Notes: generated by a model not told the origin, from the sequence alone. Shown: positions 16,627 through 24,644, counted from the stretch's first letter. The stretch is DNA of 36,868 nucleotides from CAVSWN01 sp046728115 (GCA_046728115.1 JBKPDW010000400.1:1-36868), one strand, 5' to 3'. Numbers and translations: made by a program.

Positions 16627-17765
16627 CTCCGTCGAGCGCCGGCCGGATCAAGCACTCGCGCCGTCAGAAGCGTCAGATCATCTGGCTGCGGCTGACCATC
16701 GAGGTGGAGCTGGATGTCGGCAAGGATCGCATCCACGAGCGACGCTCCGCTCGCCGACACGCGATCGAACGCCTGCGCGAATCGCGATTCTGCGCAGCCG
16801 TCGACGCCTGCGAGCACCTCCGAAACGCCATCTGTGTACAACAGCACCTGATGACCCGCGGCTATCGGCACGATCGGGGCATCCCACTTCGCCGCTGGCA
16901 GTGCCGGCGAGACCAGCGGGCCCGTGCTCTCCAGCCATACCGGCTCGCGCGCGCTCCATAAAGCGATCGATGGATGGCCGGCGCTCACATACCGCAGCCA
17001 GCCAGCGGCCGGGTCGATGAGGGCCGCGACGAGCGTCACGAATCGATCCGGACTGAAGGCCGCGAGCCCAGCCGACACGCGCTCCACGACGGCGAGTGGC
17101 TCGAACCCTTCCACGTGTGAGGCATGAAACGCACTCTTCACGATGCCGGTGAGCATCGCCGCGGACACGCCGTGCCCCGCGACGTCCGCCATGAGCAGAG
17201 CGGCCTGTCCCGGACCCGCCGCCGCATAGTCGTACAAGTCGCCTCCGAGACCCGAGCACGGCGTGTAGCGACAGCTGATCGCCACGCCATTCACGATCGC
17301 CTCGCGCCTGGGCAAGAGGCTCTGCTGGAATGCCCGCGCTTCGGCCATCTCTGCTTCCAACCGTTTCAGCTGCCGCCGATGCTCTTCACGCCGCCACCGC
17401 AGCTCGACGCATCGCTCGACCAGCGTCCTCAGCACTTCGCGATCGAACGGCTTCTGTATGAAATAGAACGCTGGACTGCGGATGGCCCGCACGAGTTTGT
17501 CGTCCAGGTCGTCGACACTGCCGGTCATCAGGATGACCTCGAGCCCAGGAAAACGCGTTTTCAGATGCGCCATCAGCTCGAAGCCGTCCAGATCGGGCAT
17601 GCGGATGTCGACGATTGCGAGCTCGGGATGGAACTCCGCCGCTATCGAGAGCGCATCGCGCGACGACCGCGTGCCGACGACGTCATACTGCTCGCTCAAG
17701 ACGCGCTCGACGGCACGAAGCATCCCGGGCTCGTCGTCCACCACCAGGATGCGCGCCGATCTCAT
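16623..17765 (-). CDS. Response regulator with SpoIIE/RsbU-type PP2C phosphatase output
   Basis: This 380-residue protein begins with a receiver domain (1-120): MRSARILVVDDEPG with acidic D10/D11, phospho-acceptor D53 in LAIVDIRMPDLDG, and the lysine in YFIQKPFD. A short helical linker (RRQLKRLEAEMAEARAFQQ) leads to a PPM/SpoIIE phosphatase domain (~160-375) with metal-binding motifs SGLGGDLYDY, LMADVAGHGVSAA and YTDGVSEVLA. Such proteins dephosphorylate anti-sigma-factor antagonists in partner-switching pathways, but no antagonist or RsbW-like kinase is encoded nearby. Its ATG overlaps the histidine kinase stop (ATGA), so the two form a cognate pair. Confidence 0.92.
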   Translation of the reverse strand: MRSARILVVDDEPGMLRAVERVLSEQYDVVGTRSSRDALSIAAEFHPELAIVDIRMPDLDGFELMAHLKTRFPGLEVILMTGSVDDLDDKLVRAIRSPAFYFIQKPFDREVLRTLVERCVELRWRREEHRRQLKRLEAEMAEARAFQQSLLPRREAIVNGVAISCRYTPCSGLGGDLYDYAAAGPGQAALLMADVAGHGVSAAMLTGIVKSAFHASHVEGFEPLAVVERVSAGLAAFSPDRFVTLVAALIDPAAGWLRYVSAGHPSIALWSAREPVWLESTGPLVSPALPAAKWDAPIVPIAAGHQVLLYTDGVSEVLAGVDGCAESRFAQAFDRVSASGASLVDAILADIQLHLDGQPQPDDLTLLTARVLDPAGARRS

Positions 17766-19456
17766 GAACACTGGGCGTGCTGCCGCGAGACGGCCAGCGG
17801 GACCAGCACGCGGACACGCGTGCCATTGCCGGGCTCGCTGTGAATGGAAATCGAGCCGTCCACTTCCCAGAGCACGGAGCGGCAGATGGAGAGGCCCAGA
17901 CCGTTGCCTCGAGGCTTGGTCGTGAAGAACGGCTCGAGCACTCGAGGAAGATCGTCCGCCGCAATACCGCATCCTGTATCGACGATCGAGATTTCCACCG
18001 CCTCCTCGGTGCCTGCGACCGTCACCGCGATGCGTCCGCCGGGCGGCGTGGCTTCGCGCGCGTTGGTGAGCAGGTTCAGGAACACCTGCTCGAGATCGCT
18101 CTGGCCGCAGGCCACCTCCGGAACGTCATCGGGCACATCGAGCGACAACTCGATGTCGCTTCGACTCATCCCGTACTTGAGAATGGCCGAGGCCGTATCG
18201 AGGGCCCGGCGAACCTGGCCGTAGCGGCTTTGCCTGGCGGCGTTGCGCGAAAACGTCAGCATGCCCCCGAAAATACGGCGGCAGACCAGCAGAGACTTCC
18301 GCACGTGCTCGAGATCCTCGACGAATATGTCGGGCGTGAGCACGCCGCTCCGGATGTCCGCCTGCATCTGCTGGATGAGGGGCAGCATCGCCCCGAGCGC
18401 ATTGTTGACGTCGTGCGACACGCTTCGAGCCAGGTCGGCCATCGCGTGTTTGCGCTCGGCGGTGACCACGCGGGCACGGAGCGACTCGGTGCGATGTAGA
18501 TTCTGAATAGCTACCGCGGCCTGCGATCGGAAGTGCTCGACCAGTTCGGCATCGTACGGTCTCAATCCCGACGGATGACGCGCCGCGATCTTCAACACCC
18601 CGACGAGACTGTCGCGCGTGACGAGCGGAACGCAGAGCATCGACGCCTCCCGGACGGCGGCATCGCCGCTGCCGGAGGCTCCGTTGTTGTAGTCGAGCAG
18701 CGTGGCGAGCCCGACCGCGGCCGGATTGTGGTTCCACTCGTGCCAGCCGTCGGCATGGCGGTCGAAGCCGTACACGCGCTCCGACTGCAGCGCCACGGCC
18801 GCTTCGGTCGTCATCGGAAGCAGGAGCCCGATGCGCTCGCTCTTCGCCTTCGTCCACGCGATCTGCTCCGCCACGACGCGAAGCGTCGATTCATTCTCCT
18901 CGCGGATGAGCAGCGCCGACGAATGATCGTAATGGGTCAGCGAGCGGATGCCGTCCAGGATCTGATAGAAGAGATCCTTCGGTTGGATCTGCTCCATGAT
19001 CTTTCTGTCGATCCGGTTTCGCACGCCCAGGAAACGGTCGCGATCGATCCGATGAATGGCCTCCGACAGCGCCGTGGCGATGCGCGTCAGTAGCCGACGA
19101 TCCTCGCGATCGTAAGGAGCTCCCGCTCGCACTAGAGCGATCGCGCCCCAGGCTCCGCCGCGACGCAGGAGGGTCGCAATCAACATGTCGCGCGGGACAG
19201 GCGGATGCGTGTGGCGAATGTACCGCGTCAGCACGTCGAGATCCCAATCGATGTGCTTCGGCAATGTGAAGAGCAGATCGGCCTGCGGACGACCGGCGTG
19301 AAGCGTCGCGATGCAGCCGTGCGTCGCCTGGAAGAACGTGCGGGTGTCGCGGAGCACATGCCGCAGCGCCTTGTGAGATTCGCGCACGCTCGTCAGGTGG
19401 CCGCCAAGATCGTCGAGGAATTTGAGCGCGGCAAGCTCGCGCGTCACCGGCAACAT
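17762..19456 (-). CDS. GAF-GAF sensor histidine kinase
   Basis: This 564-residue soluble kinase has no membrane segment. A GAF domain (~15-140) and a second GAF domain (~155-320) are followed by a HisKA dimerisation helix with the phospho-histidine H348 in SVSHDVNNALGAM and a HATPase domain: N box NLLTNAREA (461-469), G1 DTGCGI (493-498), F box PFFTTK and G2 GNGLGLSI (517-524). It should sense a small cytoplasmic ligand or redox state and phosphorylate the overlapping response regulator. An AAGGGA about 9 nt before the ATG serves as ribosome site. About 220 nt between this gene and the next small gene contain a TACAAT box (19513-19518, minus) but no supported gene. Confidence 0.92.
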   Translation of the reverse strand: MLPVTRELAALKFLDDLGGHLTSVRESHKALRHVLRDTRTFFQATHGCIATLHAGRPQADLLFTLPKHIDWDLDVLTRYIRHTHPPVPRDMLIATLLRRGGAWGAIALVRAGAPYDREDRRLLTRIATALSEAIHRIDRDRFLGVRNRIDRKIMEQIQPKDLFYQILDGIRSLTHYDHSSALLIREENESTLRVVAEQIAWTKAKSERIGLLLPMTTEAAVALQSERVYGFDRHADGWHEWNHNPAAVGLATLLDYNNGASGSGDAAVREASMLCVPLVTRDSLVGVLKIAARHPSGLRPYDAELVEHFRSQAAVAIQNLHRTESLRARVVTAERKHAMADLARSVSHDVNNALGAMLPLIQQMQADIRSGVLTPDIFVEDLEHVRKSLLVCRRIFGGMLTFSRNAARQSRYGQVRRALDTASAILKYGMSRSDIELSLDVPDDVPEVACGQSDLEQVFLNLLTNAREATPPGGRIAVTVAGTEEAVEISIVDTGCGIAADDLPRVLEPFFTTKPRGNGLGLSICRSVLWEVDGSISIHSEPGNGTRVRVLVPLAVSRQHAQCS

Positions 19457-19676
19457 GTCGGTTCGTCCCTTGCGAGGCCGGTGCCCGCCGGCCCAGCCAT
19501 CGAATCTGGCTCATTGTAGCGGGGTGGTGCCGCCCAGGCCGAGGGCGAGGGACGTGAACGGCCTCCGTCAAGAGCTGGTCCAAGTCCTGATCCCAAGGGT
19601 CTGAAACCTGATCGACATGTCAGAGTCTGGACCCTCGTTTGACGGACGCCGGGAATGCCAGTTCGAGGATGATGCG

Positions 19677-19859
19677 TCAATCTCCAGTTCGCGCCGGGCC
19701 GCCTTCGTCCTGCATGCGTAGAGATGCCGCCCGCGACGACGCGTCCGCGTCGGCCCGTTTTCGCAGCCCGGCTTTCAACGCTCGAATTCGCTGGCGATGA
19801 TGCAGTTTGCGTTTTCTGTTCTTCTGGAATCGCGCTCGGTCGCCATTCCGTTCAGACAT
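19677..19859 (-). CDS. Small highly basic protein (60 aa)
   Basis: The ATG at 19859 is preceded by GCGGAGGCGCA, a good ribosome site, and gives a 60-residue protein dense in Arg and Lys (NGDRARFQKNRKRKLHHRQR). It is predicted helical and may bind nucleic acid or the ribosome. The same frame is open to a GTG at 20003, but a CRP-like site and a -10-like box lie inside that extension, supporting the short form. The family is not recognised with certainty. Confidence 0.6.
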   Translation of the reverse strand: MSERNGDRARFQKNRKRKLHHRQRIRALKAGLRKRADADASSRAASLRMQDEGGPARTGD

Positions 19860-19904
19860 TGCGCCTCCGCTCTCGGCCGGCTTCCCTCGAAAACACGCCA
19901 CTAT

Positions 19905-19947
19905 AGCGTAGTCAGCACGACGGAATGTGACTGTTCCGTTTCGCACA
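19905..19947 (-). promoter_or_regulatory. CRP-like site H and promoter for the small basic protein
   Basis: On the minus strand, TGTGC-GAAACG-GAACA occupies 19947-19932 and a -10-like TACGCT follows after 21 nt (19910-19905). Transcription would start near 19898, with the site centred near -42. Confidence 0.6.
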
Positions 19948-19999
19948 CCACCTTCCGCTTCCCGGTCTTCGAGCCACCAGGTGAAGTACTTCACCGAAG

Positions 20000-20128
20000 T
20001 CACAGATCGGTGAAATGGAGCGGGTCGCGCAGGTTTTGCAGTTCGCGGTAGTAGTAAAGCGGCGTCGGCCGTCTCCGTGCGAATAGCAGCTTTCTGAGGA
20101 ACTCGATCTCTTCTCCAGTGGCATCCAC
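20000..20128 (-). CDS. Very small protein (42 aa)
   Basis: A GTG start at 20128 follows GGAGGA by 8 nt and opens a frame of 42 codons: VDATGEEIEFLRKLLFARRR, then PTPLYYYRELQNLRDPLHF. The balanced composition and amphipathic helix look like a real protein rather than noise. An overlapping ATG (20136) in another frame gives a poor, Ser/Cys-rich product and is rejected. The stop overlaps a GTG of the following open frame (GTGA). An AT-rich leader with a 16-bp palindrome lies upstream. No family is recognised. Confidence 0.5.
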   Translation of the reverse strand: MDATGEEIEFLRKLLFARRRPTPLYYYRELQNLRDPLHFTDL

Positions 20129-20166
20129 GGCACCATTCCTCCGGCTGATTAACTATAATTGCTTAA

Positions 20167-20182
20167 CAATACAATTGTATTG
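20167..20182. promoter_or_regulatory. Perfect 16-bp palindrome in the divergent control region
   Basis: CAATACAATTGTATTG equals its own reverse complement. It lies in the AT-rich region between the 42-residue gene (minus) and the ABM gene (plus), next to TTATAGTT on the minus strand. It is a likely operator for a homodimeric repressor, not of the CRP-like type found nearby. Confidence 0.5.
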
Positions 20183-20202
20183 AGAACATTATCGCATGTC
20201 GC

Positions 20203-20231
20203 TTGACACGTTTGGTTAATTGAGCCATAGT
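20203..20231 (+). promoter_or_regulatory. Strong sigma-70 promoter for the ABM-like gene
   Basis: A perfect TTGACA (20203-20208), exactly 17 nt, then CATAGT (20226-20231, 4/6). Transcription would start near 20238, leaving a leader of about 95 nt. Confidence 0.75.
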
Positions 20232-20263
20232 GTCACCAAGATTGCGGCAATACCCCTCAGTCT

Positions 20264-20289
20264 TCAGACCTATCTGAACTAAGTCAGAT
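20264..20289 (+). promoter_or_regulatory. Three-arm inverted repeat in the 5' leader
   Basis: TCAGA (20264-20268) can pair with TCTGA (20273-20277), or ATCTGA (20272-20277) can pair with TCAGAT (20284-20289). The two hairpins share the middle arm and exclude each other. The element lies inside the predicted leader, 45 nt before the ABM start. It could be a small RNA switch or a tandem operator. Confidence 0.35.
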
Positions 20290-20333
20290 TCCTCTGGTTT
20301 CTCCCCTTAGGCACGTCGACCCTGGAGGTTGCC

Positions 20334-20654
20334 ATGTATGCTCGAAGTGTTTCCTTCCACCTCAAGCCCGGTCGCGCGACAGAGTTCACTCAGCTGATCG
20401 ACAAGGACATCATTCCCGTGCTTCGCAAGCAGAAGGGCTTCCAGGACGAACTCACGTTCGTCGCCCCAGGCGGAGCGGACGCTGTCGGCATCAGCGTGTG
20501 GGATCTCAAGGAAAGTGCGGAAACGTACGCCCGCGACGCCTACCCCCGCGTACTCAAGACGCTGGCGCAGGTCGTCGAAGGTACGCCTCAGGTGCAGACC
20601 TACGAGGTGTCCAACTCGACCTTCCACAACCTCGCCGGTCACACGACGGCCTGA
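20334..20654 (+). CDS. Antibiotic-biosynthesis-monooxygenase-like dimeric alpha/beta-barrel protein
   Basis: The 106-residue protein starts 6 nt after GGAGG. It has the ABM/EthD-type ferredoxin-like layout: strand ARSVSFHLKPGR, helix ATEFTQLIDKDIIPVLRKQ, strand FQDELTFVAPGG, strand AVGISVWDLKE and helix SAETYARDAYPRVLKTL. Members bind small aromatic, haem or quinone compounds as dimers, but many are of unknown role. It stands behind the best sigma-70 promoter of the region and before a strong hairpin, so it is probably expressed on its own. The position in the stress island suggests detoxification or redox work, which is inference. Confidence 0.8.
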   Translation: MYARSVSFHLKPGRATEFTQLIDKDIIPVLRKQKGFQDELTFVAPGGADAVGISVWDLKESAETYARDAYPRVLKTLAQVVEGTPQVQTYEVSNSTFHNLAGHTTA

Positions 20655-20670
20655 CGCACCGGAGCTCTAC

Positions 20671-20699
20671 GCGAGGCGGGTCGAGTCATCCCGCCTCGC
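20671..20699 (+). terminator. GC-rich hairpin after the ABM gene
   Basis: GCGAGGCGGG and CCCGCCTCGC form a perfect 10-bp stem with a 9-nt loop, 16 nt after the stop codon. No T-run follows, so it may be a pause or mRNA-stabilising hairpin rather than a classical intrinsic terminator. Confidence 0.55.
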
Positions 20700-20743
20700 T
20701 CCTCGCGCGGGCGCGCGCGATTGGCTCCCAAGGGAGGATTTAC

Positions 20744-21433
20744 ATGATGAGGGTTCGCATCTTCGCACTGTCCATCGGCTGGCTCGCGATTTCATCGTCT
20801 GTCATCTCTGCCCAGGATTTGTCGAAGTACCGTGATTTTCAATTGGGCATGAGCCTCGCCGCGGTCGCGCAACAGGCCGGCATCACGTATGAGGCGCGCG
20901 TGGTCCATCAACGTCCGGAGCTGATCCAGGAACTGATGTGGCAGCCTCCTCGCAGTCTGGGCCCACCGCCGTCGGGAGACTCGGTGAGAAAAGTCCTTTT
21001 CAGCTTCTACGGCGGGGAGCTGTTTCGAATCGTGATCAATTACGAATGGGACAAGACCGAAGGGCTGACGGTCGAAGACATGGTCGAGGCGATTTCGGCG
21101 ACTTACGGCCCGGCGACGCTGCCAACGCTGCGTGCGACTCCGATCCTCGCACTGTCCAAGGTCTACGCGGACAGCAACCGGATCATGGCGCACTGGGAAG
21201 ACGCGCAGAGCTCGGTCGACCTCTTTCAGCCATCCTACGCGTCCACCTTCGGACTCGTGATGTTTTCAAAACGGCTGGATGCCCTCGCCCAATCTGCCAG
21301 CGTCGAATCGGTCCGCCTGGACACGCAAGACGCTCCCGGAGGTGCCGTCGAACGCAAGCAGAGGCAGGAAAACGAGGACCACGCCAGGCAGGAGAAGGCC
21401 AGGCTCGTGAACAAAGCCATCTTTCGGCCCTAG
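20744..21433 (+). CDS. Exported protein, paralog of the one at 23822
   Basis: The ATG at 20744 follows GGGAGG and opens a 229-residue protein with a signal peptide (RIFALSIGWLAISSSVISAQ). The mature part starts LSKYRDFQLGMSLAAVAQQA and contains KVLFSFYGGELFRIVINYEW, EGLTVEDMVEAISATYG and a charged tail ending NKAIFRP. The same landmarks occur in the second copy at 23822, so this is a duplicated family. I cannot name the family. The LGMSLAAV-x-QAG start is reminiscent of small periplasmic lipid- or ligand-binding proteins, but this is weak. The pair flanks groEL and a small membrane protein. Confidence 0.75.
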   Translation: MMRVRIFALSIGWLAISSSVISAQDLSKYRDFQLGMSLAAVAQQAGITYEARVVHQRPELIQELMWQPPRSLGPPPSGDSVRKVLFSFYGGELFRIVINYEWDKTEGLTVEDMVEAISATYGPATLPTLRATPILALSKVYADSNRIMAHWEDAQSSVDLFQPSYASTFGLVMFSKRLDALAQSASVESVRLDTQDAPGGAVERKQRQENEDHARQEKARLVNKAIFRP

Positions 21434-21595
21434 GAGTGAAATCGTGAACGTCACACCGCTGCACGACCGCCTTGACGTCCAGCGGCATCCGCTTGCCATC
21501 GTCTGTGGACCTGGCGATCGAGGAGGTGCGCGCGAAGAAATATTAGTCCGCGCGCCAGTAAGCGATTCGATTGGCGTCATTTTACGGAGCACATG

Positions 21596-23179
21596 ATGGC
21601 AAAGCAGATCACATACGGCGACGCTTCGCGGCAGGCCGTTCTCAACGGGGTCAACAGCCTCGCCAACGCGGTGAGGGTGACGCTCGGGCCGAAGGGGCGC
21701 AATGTCATCCTCGACAGGAAATTCGGATCGCCCACGATCACCAAGGACGGCGTTGCCGTCGCAAAGGAGATCGAGCTGAGGGATCCGCTCGAGAACATGG
21801 GCGCGCAGATGGTGAAGGAAGTGGCGAGCCAGACGTCGGACGTCGCCGGCGACGGCACCACGACCGCCACGGTGCTGGCCCAGGCGATCTATCGCGAAGG
21901 CGCGAAGAACGTCACCGCCGGCACCAACCCGATGGCGATCAAGCGCGGCATCGCCCACGCCGTCGACGCCATCGTCGCGTCGCTCAACGCGCAATCCAAG
22001 CCGGTGACGGGGCCGATGATCGCCCAGGTCGGAACCATCTCGGCGAACCACGACGAGACCATCGGGCGGATCATCGCCGAAGCGATGGACAAGGTCGGCA
22101 AAGACGGCGTCATCACGGTCGAAGAAGCCAAGAGCATGGAAACCTCGCTCGAGGTCGTCGAGGGGATGCAGTTCGACCGCGGCTATCTGTCGCCGTATTT
22201 CGTGACCGACCCCGAGCGCATGGAAGTGGTCCTCGAGAATCCGTTCATCCTTATTCACGAGCGAAAGATCAGCTCGTTGAAGGACCTGCTGCCAATTCTC
22301 GAGCAGGTGGTGCACGCCAGTCGACCGCTGCTCATCATCGCGGAGGACGTCGAGGGCGAGGCGCTCGCGACGCTCGTCGTGAACAAGCTGCGGGGCACGA
22401 TTCGGGCGGCTGCGGTCAAGGCGCCGGGCTACGGCGATCGCCGGAAGGCGATGCTCGAAGACATTGCCGTCCTGACCAACGGCAAGGCTATCACCGAGGA
22501 TCTCGGCCTGACACTCGAGAAACTCGCGTTAGAGGACCTCGGCCAGGCCAAGAAGGTCACCGTCGACAAGGACAACACGACGATCGTGGAAGGCGCCGGC
22601 GGCTCGGCTTCGATCGCGGCCCGTGTCAGGCAGCTGCGCGCGCAGGTCGAGGATACGACGTCCGACTACGACCGCGAGAAGCTGGAGGAGCGGCTCGCCA
22701 AGCTGGTGGGCGGAGTGGCGATCATCAAGGTCGGCGCGGCGACGGAGACCGAGATGAAGGAAAAGAAGGCGCGCGTCGAGGACGCGATGCACGCGACCAA
22801 GGCGGCCGTCGAAGAGGGCATCGTGGCGGGCGGCGGAGTGGCGCTTCTGAGAGCTGCGAAGACGCTTCACAACCTGAAGCTCGATGGCGACGAACAAATC
22901 GGCGTCAACATCATCATCCGAGCGGCCGAGGAACCCATGCGATGGATCGCGGCGAACGCGGGTCAGGAGGGCTCGATCGTCGTCCAGCGCGTGAAGGAGA
23001 TGAAGGACGAAGAGGGCTTCAACGCGCAAACCGACCAATACGAGAATCTCGTCCGGGCGGGCGTGATCGATCCGACCAAAGTCGTCCGTTCGGCCATACA
23101 GAACTCGGCGTCGATCGCGTCGCTCATGCTGACCACCGAAGCGGTCATTTCCCAGATTCGGGAAAAGCAGAACGCATAA
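21596..23179 (+). CDS. groL: 60-kDa chaperonin GroEL without GGM tail
   Basis: This protein is close to E. coli GroEL over its length: VTLGPKGRNVILDRKFG, DGTTTATVLAQAI with the catalytic aspartate, VEGMQFDRGYLSPYF, IIAEDVEGEALATLVVN, KAPGYGDRRKAML, VAGGGVALLRAA and DPTKVVRSAIQNSAS. It should form the double-ring ATPase that folds proteins. At 527 residues it ends right after ISQIREKQNA, lacking the GGM-rich tail that normally lines the cavity floor. No groES lies next to it and no CIRCE repeat is visible upstream, so it is probably a secondary, differently regulated copy. I prefer the second of two adjacent ATGs (21596), 6 nt after GGAG; 21593 is possible. Confidence 0.97.
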   Translation: MAKQITYGDASRQAVLNGVNSLANAVRVTLGPKGRNVILDRKFGSPTITKDGVAVAKEIELRDPLENMGAQMVKEVASQTSDVAGDGTTTATVLAQAIYREGAKNVTAGTNPMAIKRGIAHAVDAIVASLNAQSKPVTGPMIAQVGTISANHDETIGRIIAEAMDKVGKDGVITVEEAKSMETSLEVVEGMQFDRGYLSPYFVTDPERMEVVLENPFILIHERKISSLKDLLPILEQVVHASRPLLIIAEDVEGEALATLVVNKLRGTIRAAAVKAPGYGDRRKAMLEDIAVLTNGKAITEDLGLTLEKLALEDLGQAKKVTVDKDNTTIVEGAGGSASIAARVRQLRAQVEDTTSDYDREKLEERLAKLVGGVAIIKVGAATETEMKEKKARVEDAMHATKAAVEEGIVAGGGVALLRAAKTLHNLKLDGDEQIGVNIIIRAAEEPMRWIAANAGQEGSIVVQRVKEMKDEEGFNAQTDQYENLVRAGVIDPTKVVRSAIQNSASIASLMLTTEAVISQIREKQNA

Positions 23180-23208
23180 CTTCGCGCTCCTTCCGCTGCC
23201 GAGCCAAT

Positions 23209-23224
23209 TTGTCGAAGGCGACAA
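23209..23224 (+). terminator. Weak hairpin after groEL
   Basis: TTGTCG-AAGG-CGACAA is a 6-bp stem with a 4-nt loop, 29 nt after the groEL stop, without a T-run. The rest of 23180-23406 shows no supported gene. Confidence 0.3.
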
Positions 23225-23406
23225 GCTCCCGATTGTCGCGACCGACCGGTGGTTCGGCAGCCGGGTGGAGGCGATCGCCGCGCCGCGTTGCCAGAGCTCT
23301 TGACTCGCGAGGAGTGCGAGCCAGAGATCGGCGGATGGGGCGACGCGGCGGAGCCTGCCAACGGTCGGGAGTCCCACTGACACGAGTTATCCGAAATCCG
23401 TCCCGC

Positions 23407-23449
23407 TGTGCAATCGGGGACAGTGCTCCGGTCCAGCGCGAAGTACTCT
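23407..23449 (+). promoter_or_regulatory. CRP-like site G and promoter
   Basis: TGTGC-AATCGG-GGACA (23407-23422) is followed after 21 nt by TACTCT (23444-23449). Transcription would start near 23456, upstream of the small membrane protein gene at 23534. The stretch around the -10 resembles that of site C (GTACTCTGAT against GTACCCTGAT). Confidence 0.6.
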
Positions 23450-23533
23450 GATCGGGTAATGCCAGTCGATCGAATCGACGGCGGCACGTCCTGGCGCCGC
23501 GGCGCCGGTACCGACTGACAAAAGGTGAACACG

Positions 23534-23758
23534 ATGCTGAAAGATATGACTCGATCGAGATTGTTCAGGGTCTGGTTCGCGGCCGTCGCCCTCGTCGTCG
23601 TCGCCAGCGTTGCGCTTGGTGCGGCGGTGACGATCGGGACCGGGGCCATGCTGTTGGCATTGTGCCTGGTGGCGCCGGCGATCATCCTCAAGCTGTGGCC
23701 AGGTGTCCGGACGCCCACGATTGCAGAGGTCCTCCATGATGTCGATCGCAGCCGTTGA
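23534..23758 (+). CDS. Small membrane protein, two transmembrane segments
   Basis: The ATG at 23534 follows AAAGGTGA. The 74-residue product begins MLKDMTRSRLF, has two adjacent hydrophobic stretches (VWFAAVALVVVASVALGAA and GAMLLALCLVAPAIILKLW) and a short soluble tail (RTPTIAEVLHDVDRSR). It is probably an inner-membrane hairpin. A GTG at 23525 in frame is a weaker start. It lies behind CRP-like site G and 63 nt before the second copy of the exported paralog pair, so those two are probably co-transcribed. No function can be named. Confidence 0.65.
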   Translation: MLKDMTRSRLFRVWFAAVALVVVASVALGAAVTIGTGAMLLALCLVAPAIILKLWPGVRTPTIAEVLHDVDRSR

Positions 23759-23821
23759 CCTCGACGAAGAAAGGCTTGCTTCGAAAAAATCGCCGTAAGG
23801 CCAGATGAAAGAAGGCTTCAC

Positions 23822-24517
23822 ATGATGAACGCACGTGCGATCGCGATCTGCGCGTTTGGTCTGGCGGTCCTGCCGCACAGCCTCCAGGGTCAAGGTCTCG
23901 CGCAATACCGGAACTTCGAGCTGGGATCCGACGTCGCCGCGGTGTCCGATCTCGCAGGTGTCGCCGCGTCCGAGGCGAAGAGGATCCATGAGCGTCCGGC
24001 AGTTTTGCAGGATCTGGAGTGGCGCCCAGCGCGCTGGATCGGCGGATCGACATCGGCCTCCACCGACCCGGTCGAACAGATCCTTTTCAGCTTTTACAAC
24101 AACCAGCTGTTCCGGATCGTTGTCAACTATAACAACGACCGGACCGAAGGGCTGACCGAGACCGACATGATCGAGGCGATCTCCGCCGTGTATGGTGCGC
24201 CCGTCAAGCGAACGGTCGGAGCCGGTCGTGTGGCACCACGTGTCGAGATCGAATCCGGCTCGCCTTTGGCTCGATGGGGAGATGCTCAGTACGCTGTCGT
24301 GTTGTATCAAACCTCGTCGTACCGTGAGACGTTCCGGCTGATCGTGACCGCTGCCGTGCTCGATGACCTCGCCCGGAAAGCGCTGGTGCAAGCCGCCCGA
24401 CTCGACGAACAAGAAGCGCCGCAGCGGGAAATCGCCCGACAGAAAAAGGAACGGGACGACGGTCGCGCCGTCGCCGAAAAAGCGCGAATCGTGAATAAAG
24501 CGGCCTTTCGACCATGA
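23822..24517 (+). CDS. Exported protein, paralog of the one at 20744
   Basis: This 231-residue protein has a signal peptide (AICAFGLAVLPHSLQGQ), then LAQYRNFELGSDVAAVSDLA, QILFSFYNNQLFRIVVNYNN, EGLTETDMIEAISAVYG and a Lys/Arg/Glu-rich tail ending NKAAFRP. Every landmark has a counterpart in the 20744 gene, so the two arose by duplication with groEL now between them. The C-terminal charged stretch (IARQKKERDDGRAVAEKAR) is probably a helix. The start follows GAAGG; the next codon is also ATG. The family is not recognised; a periplasmic role is inferred from the signal peptide. Confidence 0.75.
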   Translation: MMNARAIAICAFGLAVLPHSLQGQGLAQYRNFELGSDVAAVSDLAGVAASEAKRIHERPAVLQDLEWRPARWIGGSTSASTDPVEQILFSFYNNQLFRIVVNYNNDRTEGLTETDMIEAISAVYGAPVKRTVGAGRVAPRVEIESGSPLARWGDAQYAVVLYQTSSYRETFRLIVTAAVLDDLARKALVQAARLDEQEAPQREIARQKKERDDGRAVAEKARIVNKAAFRP

Positions 24518-24594
24518 AGGGGCGAGCTGAACTGGTCTCGACTGGTTCAGTCGCGACACCGTCCGGTAAGCCTCGGAGCGGTCGGCAAGCGGAC

Positions 24595-24638
24595 TGTTCT
24601 GTTGTGCACAGATCCCAAGGCCGGCCGCGTGTCATGCT
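24595..24638 (+). promoter_or_regulatory. CRP-like site A and promoter of Crp/Fnr regulator 1
   Basis: TGTTC-TGTTGT-GCACA (24595-24610; TGTGC-ACAACA-GAACA on the other strand) is followed after 22 nt by CATGCT (24633-24638). The predicted start of transcription coincides with the ATG at 24645, and no Shine-Dalgarno is present, so the mRNA may be leaderless. The position suggests auto- or cross-control by the Crp paralogs. Confidence 0.55.
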
Positions 24639-24644
24639 TCGCGC

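Noticed and set aside
19860..20003. N-terminal extension of the small basic protein to a GTG at 20003
   Set aside because: It contains CRP-like site H and a -10 box, and the ATG at 19859 has a far better ribosome site.
21434..21595. A CIRCE heat-shock element before groEL
   Set aside because: No TTAGCACTC-type inverted repeat is present; only an AT-rich AAATATTAG is visible.
21571..23451. A 626-codon open frame on the plus strand overlapping groEL
   Set aside because: It is the second frame of groEL and its product has no recognisable fold.
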